Below, piece after piece: positions 38,708 through 49,158 of a stretch of DNA of 64,000 bases. Made by a program: the position numbers and the translations under genes. Where the stretch lies: NCBI GenBank assembly GCA_014860225.1, contig JACZKE010000052.1:310001-374000 (forward strand). Direction: 5' to 3'. Source of the stretch: Desulfuromonadales bacterium (GTDB taxonomy: Bacteria; Desulfobacterota; Desulfuromonadia; Desulfuromonadales; BM103). The notes below the pieces were generated by a model. The model ran no database searches. It saw only the letters and a list, made by a program, of their open reading frames with translations, and had not been told where the DNA came from. Position 1 is the stretch's first letter, and every line of letters begins with the position of its first letter.

Positions 38708-38890
38708 CCGAATTGCCGAGCGCCAGGAAAAAGGATCGGTGATTATCACGACCAATCTCGGCTTTGCCGACTCTGGACCCAGGTCTTTGGTGATCCGGTC
38801 ATGACCGTAGCGCTTCTTGACCGACTGACCCACAGGGCTCACATCGTCAACTGCCAGTGGGATAGTTATCGCCTGAAGCAGAGCTTGTAA
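38708..38890 (+). pseudogene. IstB-like (IS21 family) ATPase C-terminal fragment, frameshifted
   Basis: RIAERQEKGSVIITTNLGFAD..., then W-TQVFGDPVMTVALLDRLTHRAHIVNCQWDSYRLKQSL* in another frame. Confidence 0.7.
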
Positions 38891-38925
38891 GGAAAAGACT
38901 CACAAAAAGCACAGGGCAAATAAAA

Positions 38926-39189
38926 ATGTACCTACTCGTATTCAACCCGCAAATTGGGGGACTGGAAACGATATCCGTGGAGTTGACCGCTGACAATACG
39001 ACCTGGTTTAACGACTGCGAGAAGAGTGGTGATATCGCCATGATCACCGATTTGGACGGTTGCCTGCTGATCTCCGAATATGGCTGGAATTATCCGGTAT
39101 TAGTTTATGATGCATCACGATCCCTGGTCAATTACGACCGGTTTCAGGCCAAAGCGTTGCAGCGACAAACACTGAAACAGCACGAATAA
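38926..39189 (+). CDS. Hypothetical small protein
   Basis: Complete 87-aa ORF between IS21-end-like repeats. Confidence 0.35.
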   Translation: MYLLVFNPQIGGLETISVELTADNTTWFNDCEKSGDIAMITDLDGCLLISEYGWNYPVLVYDASRSLVNYDRFQAKALQRQTLKQHE

Positions 39190-39448
39190 AGATAGTAGAT
39201 TTGTCGACCGGATAACCGCTGACCGCTCTCATAGCGTTCATCGCTTATCGGTCTTTTTAAACAAAGGTTGTCGCTGGGTGATCCCCCTGTCACCCAGCAT
39301 TGCGATCACTGCTCAGGATGGTCAGAATTGGGTCATCACAGGTGGTCAATTTTAGGTTGTCATTACTGGGCGTTTTACGGAAGAGATTGTGGCGCTTCAT
39401 TGAGTATCGCACTGGTTGGGAAGATACTAAATCTAGCTGGGAGTAAAT

Positions 39449-39646
39449 ATGCGGTTTTTCAAAGGGCTAATTTGTAAAATCGTCGATCATGATTACCCGT
39501 CGGAATGCTTTTCTTGTAACGATCTCTATTTTTGTGTGAGGTGTGGAAAAGAGATATTGGATGGAACCATTGATGACCTGGTGGACATGGAGCCAGTGAG
39601 TTCTGAGGAATTGGAAGAGATAATATCGGGTGATCGTGACTGTTGA
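39449..39646 (+). CDS. Hypothetical small Cys-rich protein
   Basis: MRFFKGLICKIVDHDYPSECFSCNDLYFCVRCGKE; two CxxC-type pairs. Confidence 0.4.
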   Translation: MRFFKGLICKIVDHDYPSECFSCNDLYFCVRCGKEILDGTIDDLVDMEPVSSEELEEIISGDRDC

Positions 39647-39819
39647 AAACTGGAGATCTAGCTGCGACAATTCTATCGAAAACGTAGAGTAATCGTCCGG
39701 CTACCCAACTCTACGATAAAACTCTACGATTTATGGTGTGATTGCGGTTTTATTCATGGTCTTTGGTTGGTTATTGACATCGCCCCCTAAAACTATCAAA
39801 ACATGGATTTGAGATACCG

Positions 39820-41592
39820 CTATTGGGTAATCCCAATATCCAACCCACCTTTGGCCAAAAAACGACTTGGCCCATCCCGACCAGTGCGATCGGTGATATA
39901 AAGGAGATATCGTTTAGCCCGAGTTAACCCTACATAGAAAAGTCTCTTCTTCTCTGCAACGTCTTCTGCCGTTCTGTCATAGTATGACGGCATCTTACCT
40001 TCATGAAGGTCGACAATTGCAACAGCATCAAATTCACGCCCCTTGGCGTTGTGGATAGTGGATAGCTTAAGTGCTTGATCGGGGCTTGCATATACTCCGA
40101 AATCAGAAATACTCAAGTTCGCAATGTCTACTTTGTTTTTAACCATGTCCGCTATCATGCCATTTACAGACATTGACAACAGGTAGCCCTCAGATTCAAC
40201 CAAATAGTCATGATCAATCAACACTTGGCTGAATATGTTGGCGGCGGCGTTTAACCAATCTACGGCACTTTCGTGCGTCACTCGAAGCTTCTGTGCCTCA
40301 GCAAGTAGCCGGAACACCAAGACGCGCCCCTGGTAGCTAAAGATGTTGAATTCAGTACGGCCTGTTGTGTTCAGGATAGTATTAAAAAGTGTCCTTTCAA
40401 TGCCAGTGATAATGTCTGGATTCGGACCCATCAAGTAACCACAGATTTGCTCGGCCAGAGGAGCGATTAGCCAAGCCTTTCGATAGGGGCGTGCACCCGG
40501 GCCGACGACACTGATACCGTAGTTCCTAAGTTTTTTGCCGATTGGAAACAAAGAGAACCATGACGGTGCGAGAATTGCCGACTCCCCATATCTGATATCA
40601 AGTCCCTCTAAGGCAGGAAGAAAGAAATCTTCAATAACCTCAAAGGCAGACTGCCCATACCGCCATTCCGGTTCTTCTGTGAATTCTTTTGAAGGGCCTA
40701 GGGCTTTCATGGGGGGGGTGCGTTGAAAGATCTTTTCGGCATGCTCAAGTATAGGAGAACTTGATCGGAAGTTTCCAGAAAGTTGAAGATCGGTACGTGC
40801 TCCAATATGTACGGCAAAGTCAACGGCGAGTTCTGGCTTTGAACCCGCGAACCGAAAGATAGACTGGTAAGGGTCTCCGACCAAAAGAAATTTTGTGCGG
40901 CCCTTGTCAGCAATTAAAGAGAGGAGGTCAACCTGGATATCGGTTGTGTCTTGAAACTCATCCACTAAAATCCATGCAAATTTTGAGGCCACACAATCTA
41001 AGATCTCTGGTCTTTTCTGCAACAGCACTAAGGAGTAGTAAATAATGTTTGAGAAGTCGACAAATCCTGCCTTGCGAATCCTTGCCCAAAATTGCTTTGC
41101 GATTTCTTTTGTTAAAGACCCCTGTTCAATTGCGGAACCCACGGGGTCTCCACTCGAGTTAATTCTTAATTGTGTAAACTCCTCATAATCTTTGGAGGTC
41201 AGGTTTGTTTTGCCAAAGGTCTCCCACACGGCATCGACATGCTTCCTGAATTCGTCATTGTCTGGAGTAAGAACCTTAAAACCATTTTTGTAGCCATTGA
41301 TAAGGTGGGAAAAATTACGGAAAATATGATTGAGGCAGAAGGAATGAATTGTACATACGTCATAGTAGACTTCATCGCCGGGATGAATATGACGACGTAA
41401 TCGTGCTTCTATCTCATTTACTGCGGCATTTGTGTATGTGATACATCCTACAAATCGAGGTGTTTCACGGACAGAGTCGACCACTCTTGCTAGCTTGGAA
41501 ACAATGACGCGTGTTTTCCCGCTACCAGGACATGCTGTGAGCATTAGGTTGTCGTCGTAGCGCACAGCTTCTTTTTGCTCTGAGGTTAACAT
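39820..41592 (-). CDS. UvrD/Rep-family helicase, Gabija GajB-like
   Basis: LTACPGSGKTRVIVSKL, ILVDEFQDTTDIQ, LVGDPYQSIFRFAG, TIHNAKGREFDAV; 1-nt overlap with upstream OLD gene. Confidence 0.88.
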   Translation of the reverse strand: MLTSEQKEAVRYDDNLMLTACPGSGKTRVIVSKLARVVDSVRETPRFVGCITYTNAAVNEIEARLRRHIHPGDEVYYDVCTIHSFCLNHIFRNFSHLINGYKNGFKVLTPDNDEFRKHVDAVWETFGKTNLTSKDYEEFTQLRINSSGDPVGSAIEQGSLTKEIAKQFWARIRKAGFVDFSNIIYYSLVLLQKRPEILDCVASKFAWILVDEFQDTTDIQVDLLSLIADKGRTKFLLVGDPYQSIFRFAGSKPELAVDFAVHIGARTDLQLSGNFRSSSPILEHAEKIFQRTPPMKALGPSKEFTEEPEWRYGQSAFEVIEDFFLPALEGLDIRYGESAILAPSWFSLFPIGKKLRNYGISVVGPGARPYRKAWLIAPLAEQICGYLMGPNPDIITGIERTLFNTILNTTGRTEFNIFSYQGRVLVFRLLAEAQKLRVTHESAVDWLNAAANIFSQVLIDHDYLVESEGYLLSMSVNGMIADMVKNKVDIANLSISDFGVYASPDQALKLSTIHNAKGREFDAVAIVDLHEGKMPSYYDRTAEDVAEKKRLFYVGLTRAKRYLLYITDRTGRDGPSRFLAKGGLDIGITQ

Positions 41593-43409
41593 TATGGTTC
41601 AAGAAGCCATTCTATGGACTCGCGCAAATACTTCGGAATGCCTCCAGCATGTTCAACATGACGGGCGGCTATTTGGGCAAAACGGGCCTTTCCAAACCTG
41701 ATGGACGTATTGAGCACCGCTGCGCGCAAGGGAGTCAAAATGGCTTTTCTGTCTTCCCCGTTGAGAGTTGGATCTTTCAGAGCCTCAATTCCAGCCCTAA
41801 GCCTTTGAGCTATCCTTGGCGCGCCAATTTCCTCCGCTGCCATAGCAAACATATTCAAAGTTGAAGAAAGGGTTATCGCTCTTTCAAATGTCGTTGCGCA
41901 CGCAAAGACCTTAACAAAATCATTTTCTAAGGGTGCAAAGTTTGGCGGAGGCGGCAGTTCATCTTCTCCTTCAACCTCGGGATTGGCATCGCTTGGCTTT
42001 AAGTCTCCGTCCGTAATAATGGCGCATTTCTTGGGTAGTGCTGCTTCTCCAAATAGTTTGGCATAAACATCAAAATGTACGCCGTAAATTGGCACGACAG
42101 AAATACCTTCTCTATCGAGGTCGATATCCATCACTTCTTTTACAATTGGCGGAATAAGAAAAAGCTCTGCTGGTCCTTCAACCAACATGACCTTTTTTGC
42201 ATAAAGCAGATTGGATTTGGTGGCATCCAAATATCTTTCTAAATCACTGACCTCTTGGTTTGATATCGACTCGTCCTCGGCTGGGACCGATGCTGAGACG
42301 GCTGGGACACCTCTTTGGGTTAAGACTACGTATGACTCCAAATCTGCGTGTGCAGTTATATGTGTGCTGTGTGTTGTTAGTATTGACTGGAAAGGCAAAT
42401 CACGAAGGGCGTTAAACAAGGTAAGCTGTAACTGAGGATGCAGGTGCGCTTCTGGCTCCTCAATAAGAAGAATCTGACCGGCAGATTTTTGTTGCTCAAT
42501 ACGCTTTTGGAAATATTCGATTAAGATCGAGACGTAGAGGATATTGTTGAGTCCTAGTCCATTTGACGAGGGGTCAAAATCATCTAAAGCAACATTGGAC
42601 AGTAATACGCGCAGGGTGCGGACAATAGTCTGAAAAGAAGGTTCAGCAACTCCGAGGTCAACATCCATACTAAAGGCGGGTCCTGCTACCTTTTTGAATG
42701 ACTCATCTATGGACTCAGCAATCTTTTTTATTGATGGTGCCTCAGCAATTTCTTCATTGGCAACACGAAGCTTTTCAACGAGATCCTCTTGCTCGGCTAT
42801 GTCGATGTCCATAGCCCTAATTAACCGAGCTAATGGTGAACTACGGAATTGACGTAAATCACTCTCGACATCACGAAGCGCTGGTAGAAATACAACCAGA
42901 AAAGACTGAAGATCTGAAAACCTAATTGAAGTCCCTAGGTCCTCATCCCAACTGATTGCTGTTAAGTCTCTCGCTGGGTCACCTCCACCACAAATTTCCC
43001 AATGATAATCCTCAATAGTTAGGTCACCAGGAGCGATTTCATCGGCTGCCAAGTCTTCTCGAATGCTTAATTTTGGCCTAAACCTATAAAATACTCTCGC
43101 TTTGCCTGGTTCACATTGCCATGCTCCAACAAGAGCCTCTTCATTTATTTTCCCTGCGAAATCGACGATCTCTAGCCCAACCAAAACTTGGTTGGGGTGC
43201 GAAATGTCAACTGTTGAGTGAATGTCGTTTCCAAGAAGAGATCGATAGGTTGATGACAAGTTTGAGTCGACGCATAACCTTATCGCATGGAGGAAGTTTG
43301 TTTTCCCTGAGTTGTTTTCCCCAATGACACAGGTTGTATTTTGAGAAATTGGCACATCCAATTCTTCGAATGACCGAAAATTTCTGATTACAACGCGGCT
43401 GATTTGCAT
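41592..43409 (-). CDS. OLD-family ATP-dependent endonuclease (AAA ATPase + TOPRIM), Gabija GajA-like
   Basis: IRNFRSFEELDVPI, GENNSGKTNFLHAI, LLIEEPEAHLHPQLQ, VMLVEGPAE, AIITDGDLKP. Confidence 0.88.
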   Translation of the reverse strand: MQISRVVIRNFRSFEELDVPISQNTTCVIGENNSGKTNFLHAIRLCVDSNLSSTYRSLLGNDIHSTVDISHPNQVLVGLEIVDFAGKINEEALVGAWQCEPGKARVFYRFRPKLSIREDLAADEIAPGDLTIEDYHWEICGGGDPARDLTAISWDEDLGTSIRFSDLQSFLVVFLPALRDVESDLRQFRSSPLARLIRAMDIDIAEQEDLVEKLRVANEEIAEAPSIKKIAESIDESFKKVAGPAFSMDVDLGVAEPSFQTIVRTLRVLLSNVALDDFDPSSNGLGLNNILYVSILIEYFQKRIEQQKSAGQILLIEEPEAHLHPQLQLTLFNALRDLPFQSILTTHSTHITAHADLESYVVLTQRGVPAVSASVPAEDESISNQEVSDLERYLDATKSNLLYAKKVMLVEGPAELFLIPPIVKEVMDIDLDREGISVVPIYGVHFDVYAKLFGEAALPKKCAIITDGDLKPSDANPEVEGEDELPPPPNFAPLENDFVKVFACATTFERAITLSSTLNMFAMAAEEIGAPRIAQRLRAGIEALKDPTLNGEDRKAILTPLRAAVLNTSIRFGKARFAQIAARHVEHAGGIPKYLRESIEWLLEP

Positions 43410-43449
43410 AACACCATCCCATTCCAGAGTTCAGTTGAGTAAGAAACGG

Positions 43450-44175
43450 TTAGTACCCCCACTCCTCATGCCCTAACGGCGCCTTATTCAAGACATCGCG
43501 CTGCAAACGCCACTGCGGCATAAACTTATCCATTAAATCCCTGAAGCGATCGTTGTGCCGACGCTCCAACAGATGAACCAGTTCGTGAACAAGAATATAT
43601 TCCAGACATTGAATTGGCTTCTTGGCCAGCTCCAGGTTCAGCCAGATTCGCTTGGCTCCAATGTTACAGGTGCCCCAGCGGGTCTTCATTTTCTTGACTC
43701 CCCACTCATCAGCATGAACACCGACGACTGGTTCCCATTTGGTCAACAGCTCAGGGATTAAGTTTTTGATCTGTTGACGATACCACTGACCGAGAACTGC
43801 CTCTCGTCGCTTCTGGTCGGCGCCATGACGAACGTAAAGGTCGATTGTTTTTCTGTTGAGACGTACCAAATTTGCCCCAGAATGCTCGATCACGTTGAGA
43901 CGATACCTCTGCCCAAGGTAATAGTGGCTTTCGCCTGAAACCATCTCCCGTTGCGACTGACGAGGTTGCTCGGCAAACTCTTTCTGCTTACGCTTGATCC
44001 AGCCAAGTTTCGAGATTACTGCCAGGCGTACGGCTTCATCATCAATCTTCAACGGCACTGCAACACGCACCCGTCCTTCAGGAGGGTAGACCCCAAGATG
44101 CAGATTCTTGATCTCCTTGCGGACGATCTCGACCGAGATGCCACTCACCTCTATGTAGTGCCGTTTAATAGTCAC
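43450..44175 (-). CDS. YgjP/M48-like metallopeptidase-domain protein associated with type I R-M
   Basis: LEYILVHELVHLLERRHNDRFRDLMDKFMPQWR (HExxH). Confidence 0.87.
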   Translation of the reverse strand: MTIKRHYIEVSGISVEIVRKEIKNLHLGVYPPEGRVRVAVPLKIDDEAVRLAVISKLGWIKRKQKEFAEQPRQSQREMVSGESHYYLGQRYRLNVIEHSGANLVRLNRKTIDLYVRHGADQKRREAVLGQWYRQQIKNLIPELLTKWEPVVGVHADEWGVKKMKTRWGTCNIGAKRIWLNLELAKKPIQCLEYILVHELVHLLERRHNDRFRDLMDKFMPQWRLQRDVLNKAPLGHEEWGY

Positions 44176-47100
44176 GTTGCTTCTTTACAATATCGAAGAT
44201 TTCTTCTGTGCGTGTATCAAACTCACCTAATTCTTCACGTATGACATTCTTTACTTCTCGTTCTTTGAAACGGTTCTCACGCCAGCCGTCTTTCTTTGTG
44301 TAACGAACAGCAGTATCAATCTTGATAGCCAAAGTCTCGTTTTGATCAAGATTGTCATAAAGAGCCTGCTTTGCAGGCGTGTCAATTGGCTTGGGGTAAC
44401 CAGGCCCAGGTCCCGTTCCTGGCTTTTTTACCTTCTTGGCCAGCTCGACTAACTTCTCCAGATATTTCTTGTAATCAGCAGCCTGAACCTTGCGTTCCTG
44501 GATCAAAGCGTCGAGCAGTTCCGACATGGTGTCGTAGTATTTCGGGTTGATCGGCTGCTCATCGATGATGAGCTTTCGGATGTTATTCTCCACCGTCTCG
44601 GCCATCGCTTCCTGGCTTTGGCGAATCCCCTTCGGTAGTTTGTCCAGGGCACCAAGACCATTCTCAACAATCAAGTCGACTAGACTTAAGTCGTCGAAGG
44701 CTGAAATGACTTCCGTCTCCTCGGCGCGGATATAAGCATCGAGAAGGTGCCGCATGGCCGGTTCAAAGACCTTCATATCGACATAATCGCCGCTGGCCAG
44801 TTTAACCTCCTGTCGCACTTTTTCGAAGTGGTCGACTTCCTGTTTGATCGTCGTAATCTCAGAAGCCGAATATCCGGCTTCCTCCAGTTCGTTGGCCAGA
44901 TTAGCAAAGGCCCGCAGCAGAGAAGCTACCTGTTTGTAAAGTGCGACGCGCTTCGGCTCGTTCTCTTTCAGGGCATCCTTGTCAGCGGTGTCGGCCGCGC
45001 AGAAATAGTGCAGATACGCCTTGGTGTCTTTCGGTGGCGCCACCGGCTCACATATGGCCTTGACCGCCTCGCGGGCTTCTTCGAGATTCTCTTTGGCTTT
45101 ATCGAGTCGGTTCTCCAGCAGGCCGGCGACATCTTCGCGGTCATAGCCGTCAAGCGCCCCACCGGTATAGTCGTTAATCGCCCCTTCCAATGATTTGAAC
45201 AAATCCTTGTAGTCGATGACGTAGCCGTAATCCTTGTCGTCACCGTCTAGTCGGTTGACCCGGCAGATCGCCTGAAACAAGCCGTGATCCTGCATCTGCT
45301 TGTCGATGTAGAGATAGGTGGCCGACGGCGCATCGAAGCCGGTGAGTAGCTTGTCGACCACGATCAGCAACTGCATCTGACCCGGCTCGTTGATGAACTT
45401 CTCTTTGACCTGCTTTTCGAACTCCTCGACCCGATACATTGCCGCATCTTCCGGTTCATCGAAATAGTCAGCCAGCATCCGGCGGTAGATGTCGTACTTG
45501 CGAAGTTTCTCGGTCTTGCCTTCTCCGGTCTCTTCCCCTTTGATGTCACCGGGGTTGGGCTGATAGCTGGTGACGATGGCGCACTTGCCTGCCAGGTGGG
45601 TGTTGGAGAAGATCTCGTAGAGTTTACAGGCTTGGTAGATGCTGCTGGAGACCAACATGGCCGTACCGCGACCGCTCATCAGGCGGTCGCGAGTCTCCAT
45701 GTCGAAGAGGATGTCAGCGGCAATCTTGTCAAGGCGCGACTGCGAGCTGAACACCTTCTGCATGGTGCCCCATTTCTTCTTGAGCTGGACTTTGGCCAGG
45801 TCCGACAGCCCCTTGGTCTTGGCGTCGAACAATTGGTCGACCTTCTTCTGCGAGGTGAGATTCTGGTCGATGTCACGGGCCTCGTAACGCAGGTCGAGCA
45901 CAACCCCGTCCTTGACTGCCTCGTCGAACTTGTAGGTATGGATATAGGGGCCGAACACTTCGATGCTGCGCTGTTTGTCGGCCTTGAGCAATGGGGTGCC
46001 GGTGAAGCCGATGAACATGGCGCTGGGCAGCAGTTTCTTCATCGCCTTGTTCAGCTTTCCCGACTGGGTGCGATGACACTCGTCGACAAAGACAAACAGC
46101 TCCCCTTTGGCGCGAAAGTCGGCAGGAATCTCTGCTTCCAGTTCGTCGATGAATTCGTCCGTCGCTGCATCGTCACTGCGCCCGAACTTGTGTACCAGCG
46201 AGCAGATCAGCCAGGGTGCGGTAACATTCAGTTTGGCGATCAGGTCGGCACCGCTCTTGGTGCGATAGATATCCTCATTGACGCCGAGAAAGACTTTTTC
46301 GATCTGTTCGTCGAGTTCGGTGCGGTCAGTAATAATTAAGACACGGGCATCCTCAACATGTTCTCGAATCCACTTGGTCAACCAGACCATGGTCAGGCTT
46401 TTACCCGAACCCTGCGTATGCCAGATGATGCCCCCCTCGCGGCGCCTGATATGTTCCTGGGCGGCGTGGACACCGAAATACTGGTTATGGCGGCAGAGCT
46501 TCTTGGTGCCCGCGTCGAAGACGATATAGTCGTGGATGATTTCGAGGAAACGGGTTTTGTTACAGAGTTGGGTCAGGTGGCGATCCAGAAGGTTGTCGGT
46601 GTCGCTCTCTTCCTTCCAGGTCAGGTAATATTTTTCAGGGGTTTCGATGGTACCGTAGCGTGCACCTTCAGTATCGTTCCCAGCCATGACCAGTTGCATG
46701 GTCGAGAAGAAGGAGCGGACGAAGGCTTTTTTCTGATTGTCGAGGTTCTGGCGAATCCCTTCGGTGACCGAGACGGTAGATCGCTTGAGTTCCAGCACAC
46801 CAAGGGCAATACCGTTGACATAGATGACTATGTCGGGGCGCTTCTTGTTTTCGCCCTTAAATGTAACCTCTTCGGCGATGGCGAAGTCGTTCGCTTCCGG
46901 ATTCTGCCAATCGATCAGCCAGACGGTCTGGTTCTGTTCCCCGGCACCTTCCTTAACCTTGACTCCGTAGCGAAGCAGACCATAGACTGCCTTGTTGGCG
47001 TCGTAAAGACTCTTGCCTTCGCCGAGGGCGGAGGCAAGGTTGAGTTGATGCAGGGCACGGGTGATCAGGTTTTCGCTATAACCTCGCCTAGCCAGCCAGG

Positions 47101-47239
47101 GCTTGAGCAGGGCCTCCTCGACATTACGGTTGTCTTCGCGGTCATTCCAGTCGCCGAGGTACGCGTACTTCAGCTTGTCCCGAAATAATCGGACAATCCT
47201 ATGCTGCGTTTTGCGCTCTTTTTGGCCGACAGTGCTCAT
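44165..47239 (-). CDS. hsdR: Type I restriction enzyme R subunit
   Basis: 1024 aa, RPDIVIYVNGIALGVLELK, HTQGSGKSLTMVWL, DECHRTQSGKLNKAMK. Confidence 0.94.
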   Translation of the reverse strand: MSTVGQKERKTQHRIVRLFRDKLKYAYLGDWNDREDNRNVEEALLKPWLARRGYSENLITRALHQLNLASALGEGKSLYDANKAVYGLLRYGVKVKEGAGEQNQTVWLIDWQNPEANDFAIAEEVTFKGENKKRPDIVIYVNGIALGVLELKRSTVSVTEGIRQNLDNQKKAFVRSFFSTMQLVMAGNDTEGARYGTIETPEKYYLTWKEESDTDNLLDRHLTQLCNKTRFLEIIHDYIVFDAGTKKLCRHNQYFGVHAAQEHIRRREGGIIWHTQGSGKSLTMVWLTKWIREHVEDARVLIITDRTELDEQIEKVFLGVNEDIYRTKSGADLIAKLNVTAPWLICSLVHKFGRSDDAATDEFIDELEAEIPADFRAKGELFVFVDECHRTQSGKLNKAMKKLLPSAMFIGFTGTPLLKADKQRSIEVFGPYIHTYKFDEAVKDGVVLDLRYEARDIDQNLTSQKKVDQLFDAKTKGLSDLAKVQLKKKWGTMQKVFSSQSRLDKIAADILFDMETRDRLMSGRGTAMLVSSSIYQACKLYEIFSNTHLAGKCAIVTSYQPNPGDIKGEETGEGKTEKLRKYDIYRRMLADYFDEPEDAAMYRVEEFEKQVKEKFINEPGQMQLLIVVDKLLTGFDAPSATYLYIDKQMQDHGLFQAICRVNRLDGDDKDYGYVIDYKDLFKSLEGAINDYTGGALDGYDREDVAGLLENRLDKAKENLEEAREAVKAICEPVAPPKDTKAYLHYFCAADTADKDALKENEPKRVALYKQVASLLRAFANLANELEEAGYSASEITTIKQEVDHFEKVRQEVKLASGDYVDMKVFEPAMRHLLDAYIRAEETEVISAFDDLSLVDLIVENGLGALDKLPKGIRQSQEAMAETVENNIRKLIIDEQPINPKYYDTMSELLDALIQERKVQAADYKKYLEKLVELAKKVKKPGTGPGPGYPKPIDTPAKQALYDNLDQNETLAIKIDTAVRYTKKDGWRENRFKEREVKNVIREELGEFDTRTEEIFDIVKKQRDY

Positions 47240-47270
47240 ATGGTGTCCCCCGTGAATACTTCAATCATGT

Positions 47271-48107
47271 TCAGTCAATCAATACACGCCTATCCACGTC
47301 ATACCGCAACCCGTCCCTTGGAACCCATATCCACCCTTCCTTCACATCAATGGCCTCCGGTGGGGCAGCCAATTCACTTTGCTGAAATGTGAAAACATGC
47401 GCAAGGAGTGCGCAGATCAATGCATCCACTTTATCTGGGTGGTCAAGGCCTTCTACCCATTGCTTCATGGGGGGATCGATGCATTCTGCTACCAAAAACT
47501 TTCGCAACAGATCGTCCATTAGGGCTGATCCCTTACAAGACGACGGGTAGGCTTCAATGATCGTCAACAAATCACTATCAACCCAAACACCACACTGCGC
47601 CACCTTGGGTGCGAACCGGGCAAGAACATGCATCCCTTTAGTTGCTTGGCTACCTATCATGTCTTTAATCGCTGACAATGGCGCTAGCCCATGCTCGAAC
47701 AGAAACTGCTCGGTCTTGCGAAACAGATACGGATTAGAATCTGACTGACAAATCTGCGTCTCGCACTTCAACTTGGTCACCAGTTGTATAAACGCTTGAG
47801 AGAATCCAAGTGGAGTATCGATGGCGAGGATTGCTCTGGTTGAGTCAGGCAGTTCCACCTGGCACAGCGAAAACAATCTCACTAGCCAATCACGGGTGCT
47901 TTTCGCCTCGTTGATAGTCCTGCGCAGGTTGCCACGCCAGGGAGCACCCAAGACCTCTTGTGCTGAATCGAGGATAACAATCGCATCACGACTACGAGGG
48001 TTTGTGTCGCAGTTCCAACCACCGACATCCCAGCCAATGAAGAAATTTGCTCCGGAAATTAAATCCTCCCGGGGATTATCACTCCTACGATTAGTGGCAG
48101 GACTCAT
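47271..48107 (-). CDS. DUF429-like protein (predicted RNase H-fold nuclease)
   Basis: FFIGWDVGGWNCD, AILAIDTPLGFS, FRKTEQFLFEHG, IIEAYPSSC, HPDKVDALICALLAH. Confidence 0.7.
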   Translation of the reverse strand: MSPATNRRSDNPREDLISGANFFIGWDVGGWNCDTNPRSRDAIVILDSAQEVLGAPWRGNLRRTINEAKSTRDWLVRLFSLCQVELPDSTRAILAIDTPLGFSQAFIQLVTKLKCETQICQSDSNPYLFRKTEQFLFEHGLAPLSAIKDMIGSQATKGMHVLARFAPKVAQCGVWVDSDLLTIIEAYPSSCKGSALMDDLLRKFLVAECIDPPMKQWVEGLDHPDKVDALICALLAHVFTFQQSELAAPPEAIDVKEGWIWVPRDGLRYDVDRRVLID

Positions 48108-49141
48108 ACCTGGTACAGGTCCCGATACCAGCTAACCCATTTTGCCAGCTCTGGGTCAGAAATTGCGTGTGCTGCTGACACGAATTCATCGGAATTATGC
48201 ACCGAAAACTTTGGATTATAGGCAATCAGCTCTTTGTATGAAGCGATCGTAGCATCAAGGGCATCATTCTTCGGGTGCTTCACGACCGAGAAACAGACAT
48301 TCTGATAGGGGTTGTCCTGCGAGTTTTCAATGGCAAGGCCTAGAAGCTGGTTGCGCCACAACTGATTCATCCCACCCTTGAATGGGCAGTTCTTATGGAG
48401 GTTGTCCTGCACAAAGAGATTCCGATGTTGCTCCGTTAGCTCCCAGTATTTAAAGCGGCGAACATCGTGGTAGTAGCAAAGGTTCTTGTTTGTTGCGATT
48501 TCTGAAAACCTCTGAGTACAGTCATGTCGTGGCCTTCGCCCTTTGCTCTTGTATGCTCCGCATTCCGTGAACTCTTTTTCTGTCAATTTGTGCTCGATAA
48601 GCCAGAGGCAGTGTTCTCCCTTATAGTTCAGATAAGCGATGGCGATGTCGGAATCTGTTCCCGCCATTGAGGATTTGTCACCAAGTATACCCTTGCCACC
48701 GTGTCCCCCTCCAAAATTCCCGCCCCAATATTCAATGCAGTACCCTTGGTCAAGATGGTCCTTAGCCAAGGACGCGAAATCAGGCTTGATCGAACGGAAA
48801 AGCGTGTCTACCTCCGGATGGTGCAGCAGTGGCAGAAAGAGATTGATGTTGGCTGCCTGAGAACTGGCCATGTGGTAAAAATGCTGGTGAATTCTGAAAT
48901 CGTTCATCTTCCGATGCGATGCCAAAACATCAAGGATTGTCGGGTAGATGTGGGGCAATTGTTCAGATTGAACAAAATGATCTGGCAGAATGGCATCATA
49001 TTCGCGGCCACGGGCAATGCCAGGTTCAGTCGTAATATGATGCCATTTCCATTGGATCAGATGGCGGTACAACTTTTTCTGAAAAGGATTGAGCTGGGTC
49101 GGCAGTTTGTAATAGTGATCTGTTTTTTCTGTATATGCCAT
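48104..49141 (-). CDS. Putative restriction endonuclease of PGN_0703-like PD-(D/E)XK type
   Basis: GTDSDIAIAYLNYKGEHCLWLIEHKLTEKEFTECGAY; overlaps the DUF429 gene by 4 nt; start trimmed to 49141 after GGGGGAG. Confidence 0.6.
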   Translation of the reverse strand: MAYTEKTDHYYKLPTQLNPFQKKLYRHLIQWKWHHITTEPGIARGREYDAILPDHFVQSEQLPHIYPTILDVLASHRKMNDFRIHQHFYHMASSQAANINLFLPLLHHPEVDTLFRSIKPDFASLAKDHLDQGYCIEYWGGNFGGGHGGKGILGDKSSMAGTDSDIAIAYLNYKGEHCLWLIEHKLTEKEFTECGAYKSKGRRPRHDCTQRFSEIATNKNLCYYHDVRRFKYWELTEQHRNLFVQDNLHKNCPFKGGMNQLWRNQLLGLAIENSQDNPYQNVCFSVVKHPKNDALDATIASYKELIAYNPKFSVHNSDEFVSAAHAISDPELAKWVSWYRDLYQV

Positions 49142-49158
49142 TCTCCCCCCTGAACACA

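Noticed and set aside
45596-47188. Plus-strand ORFs of 247 and 276 aa opposite hsdR
   Set aside because: Shadow ORFs of hsdR, with composition typical of antisense frames
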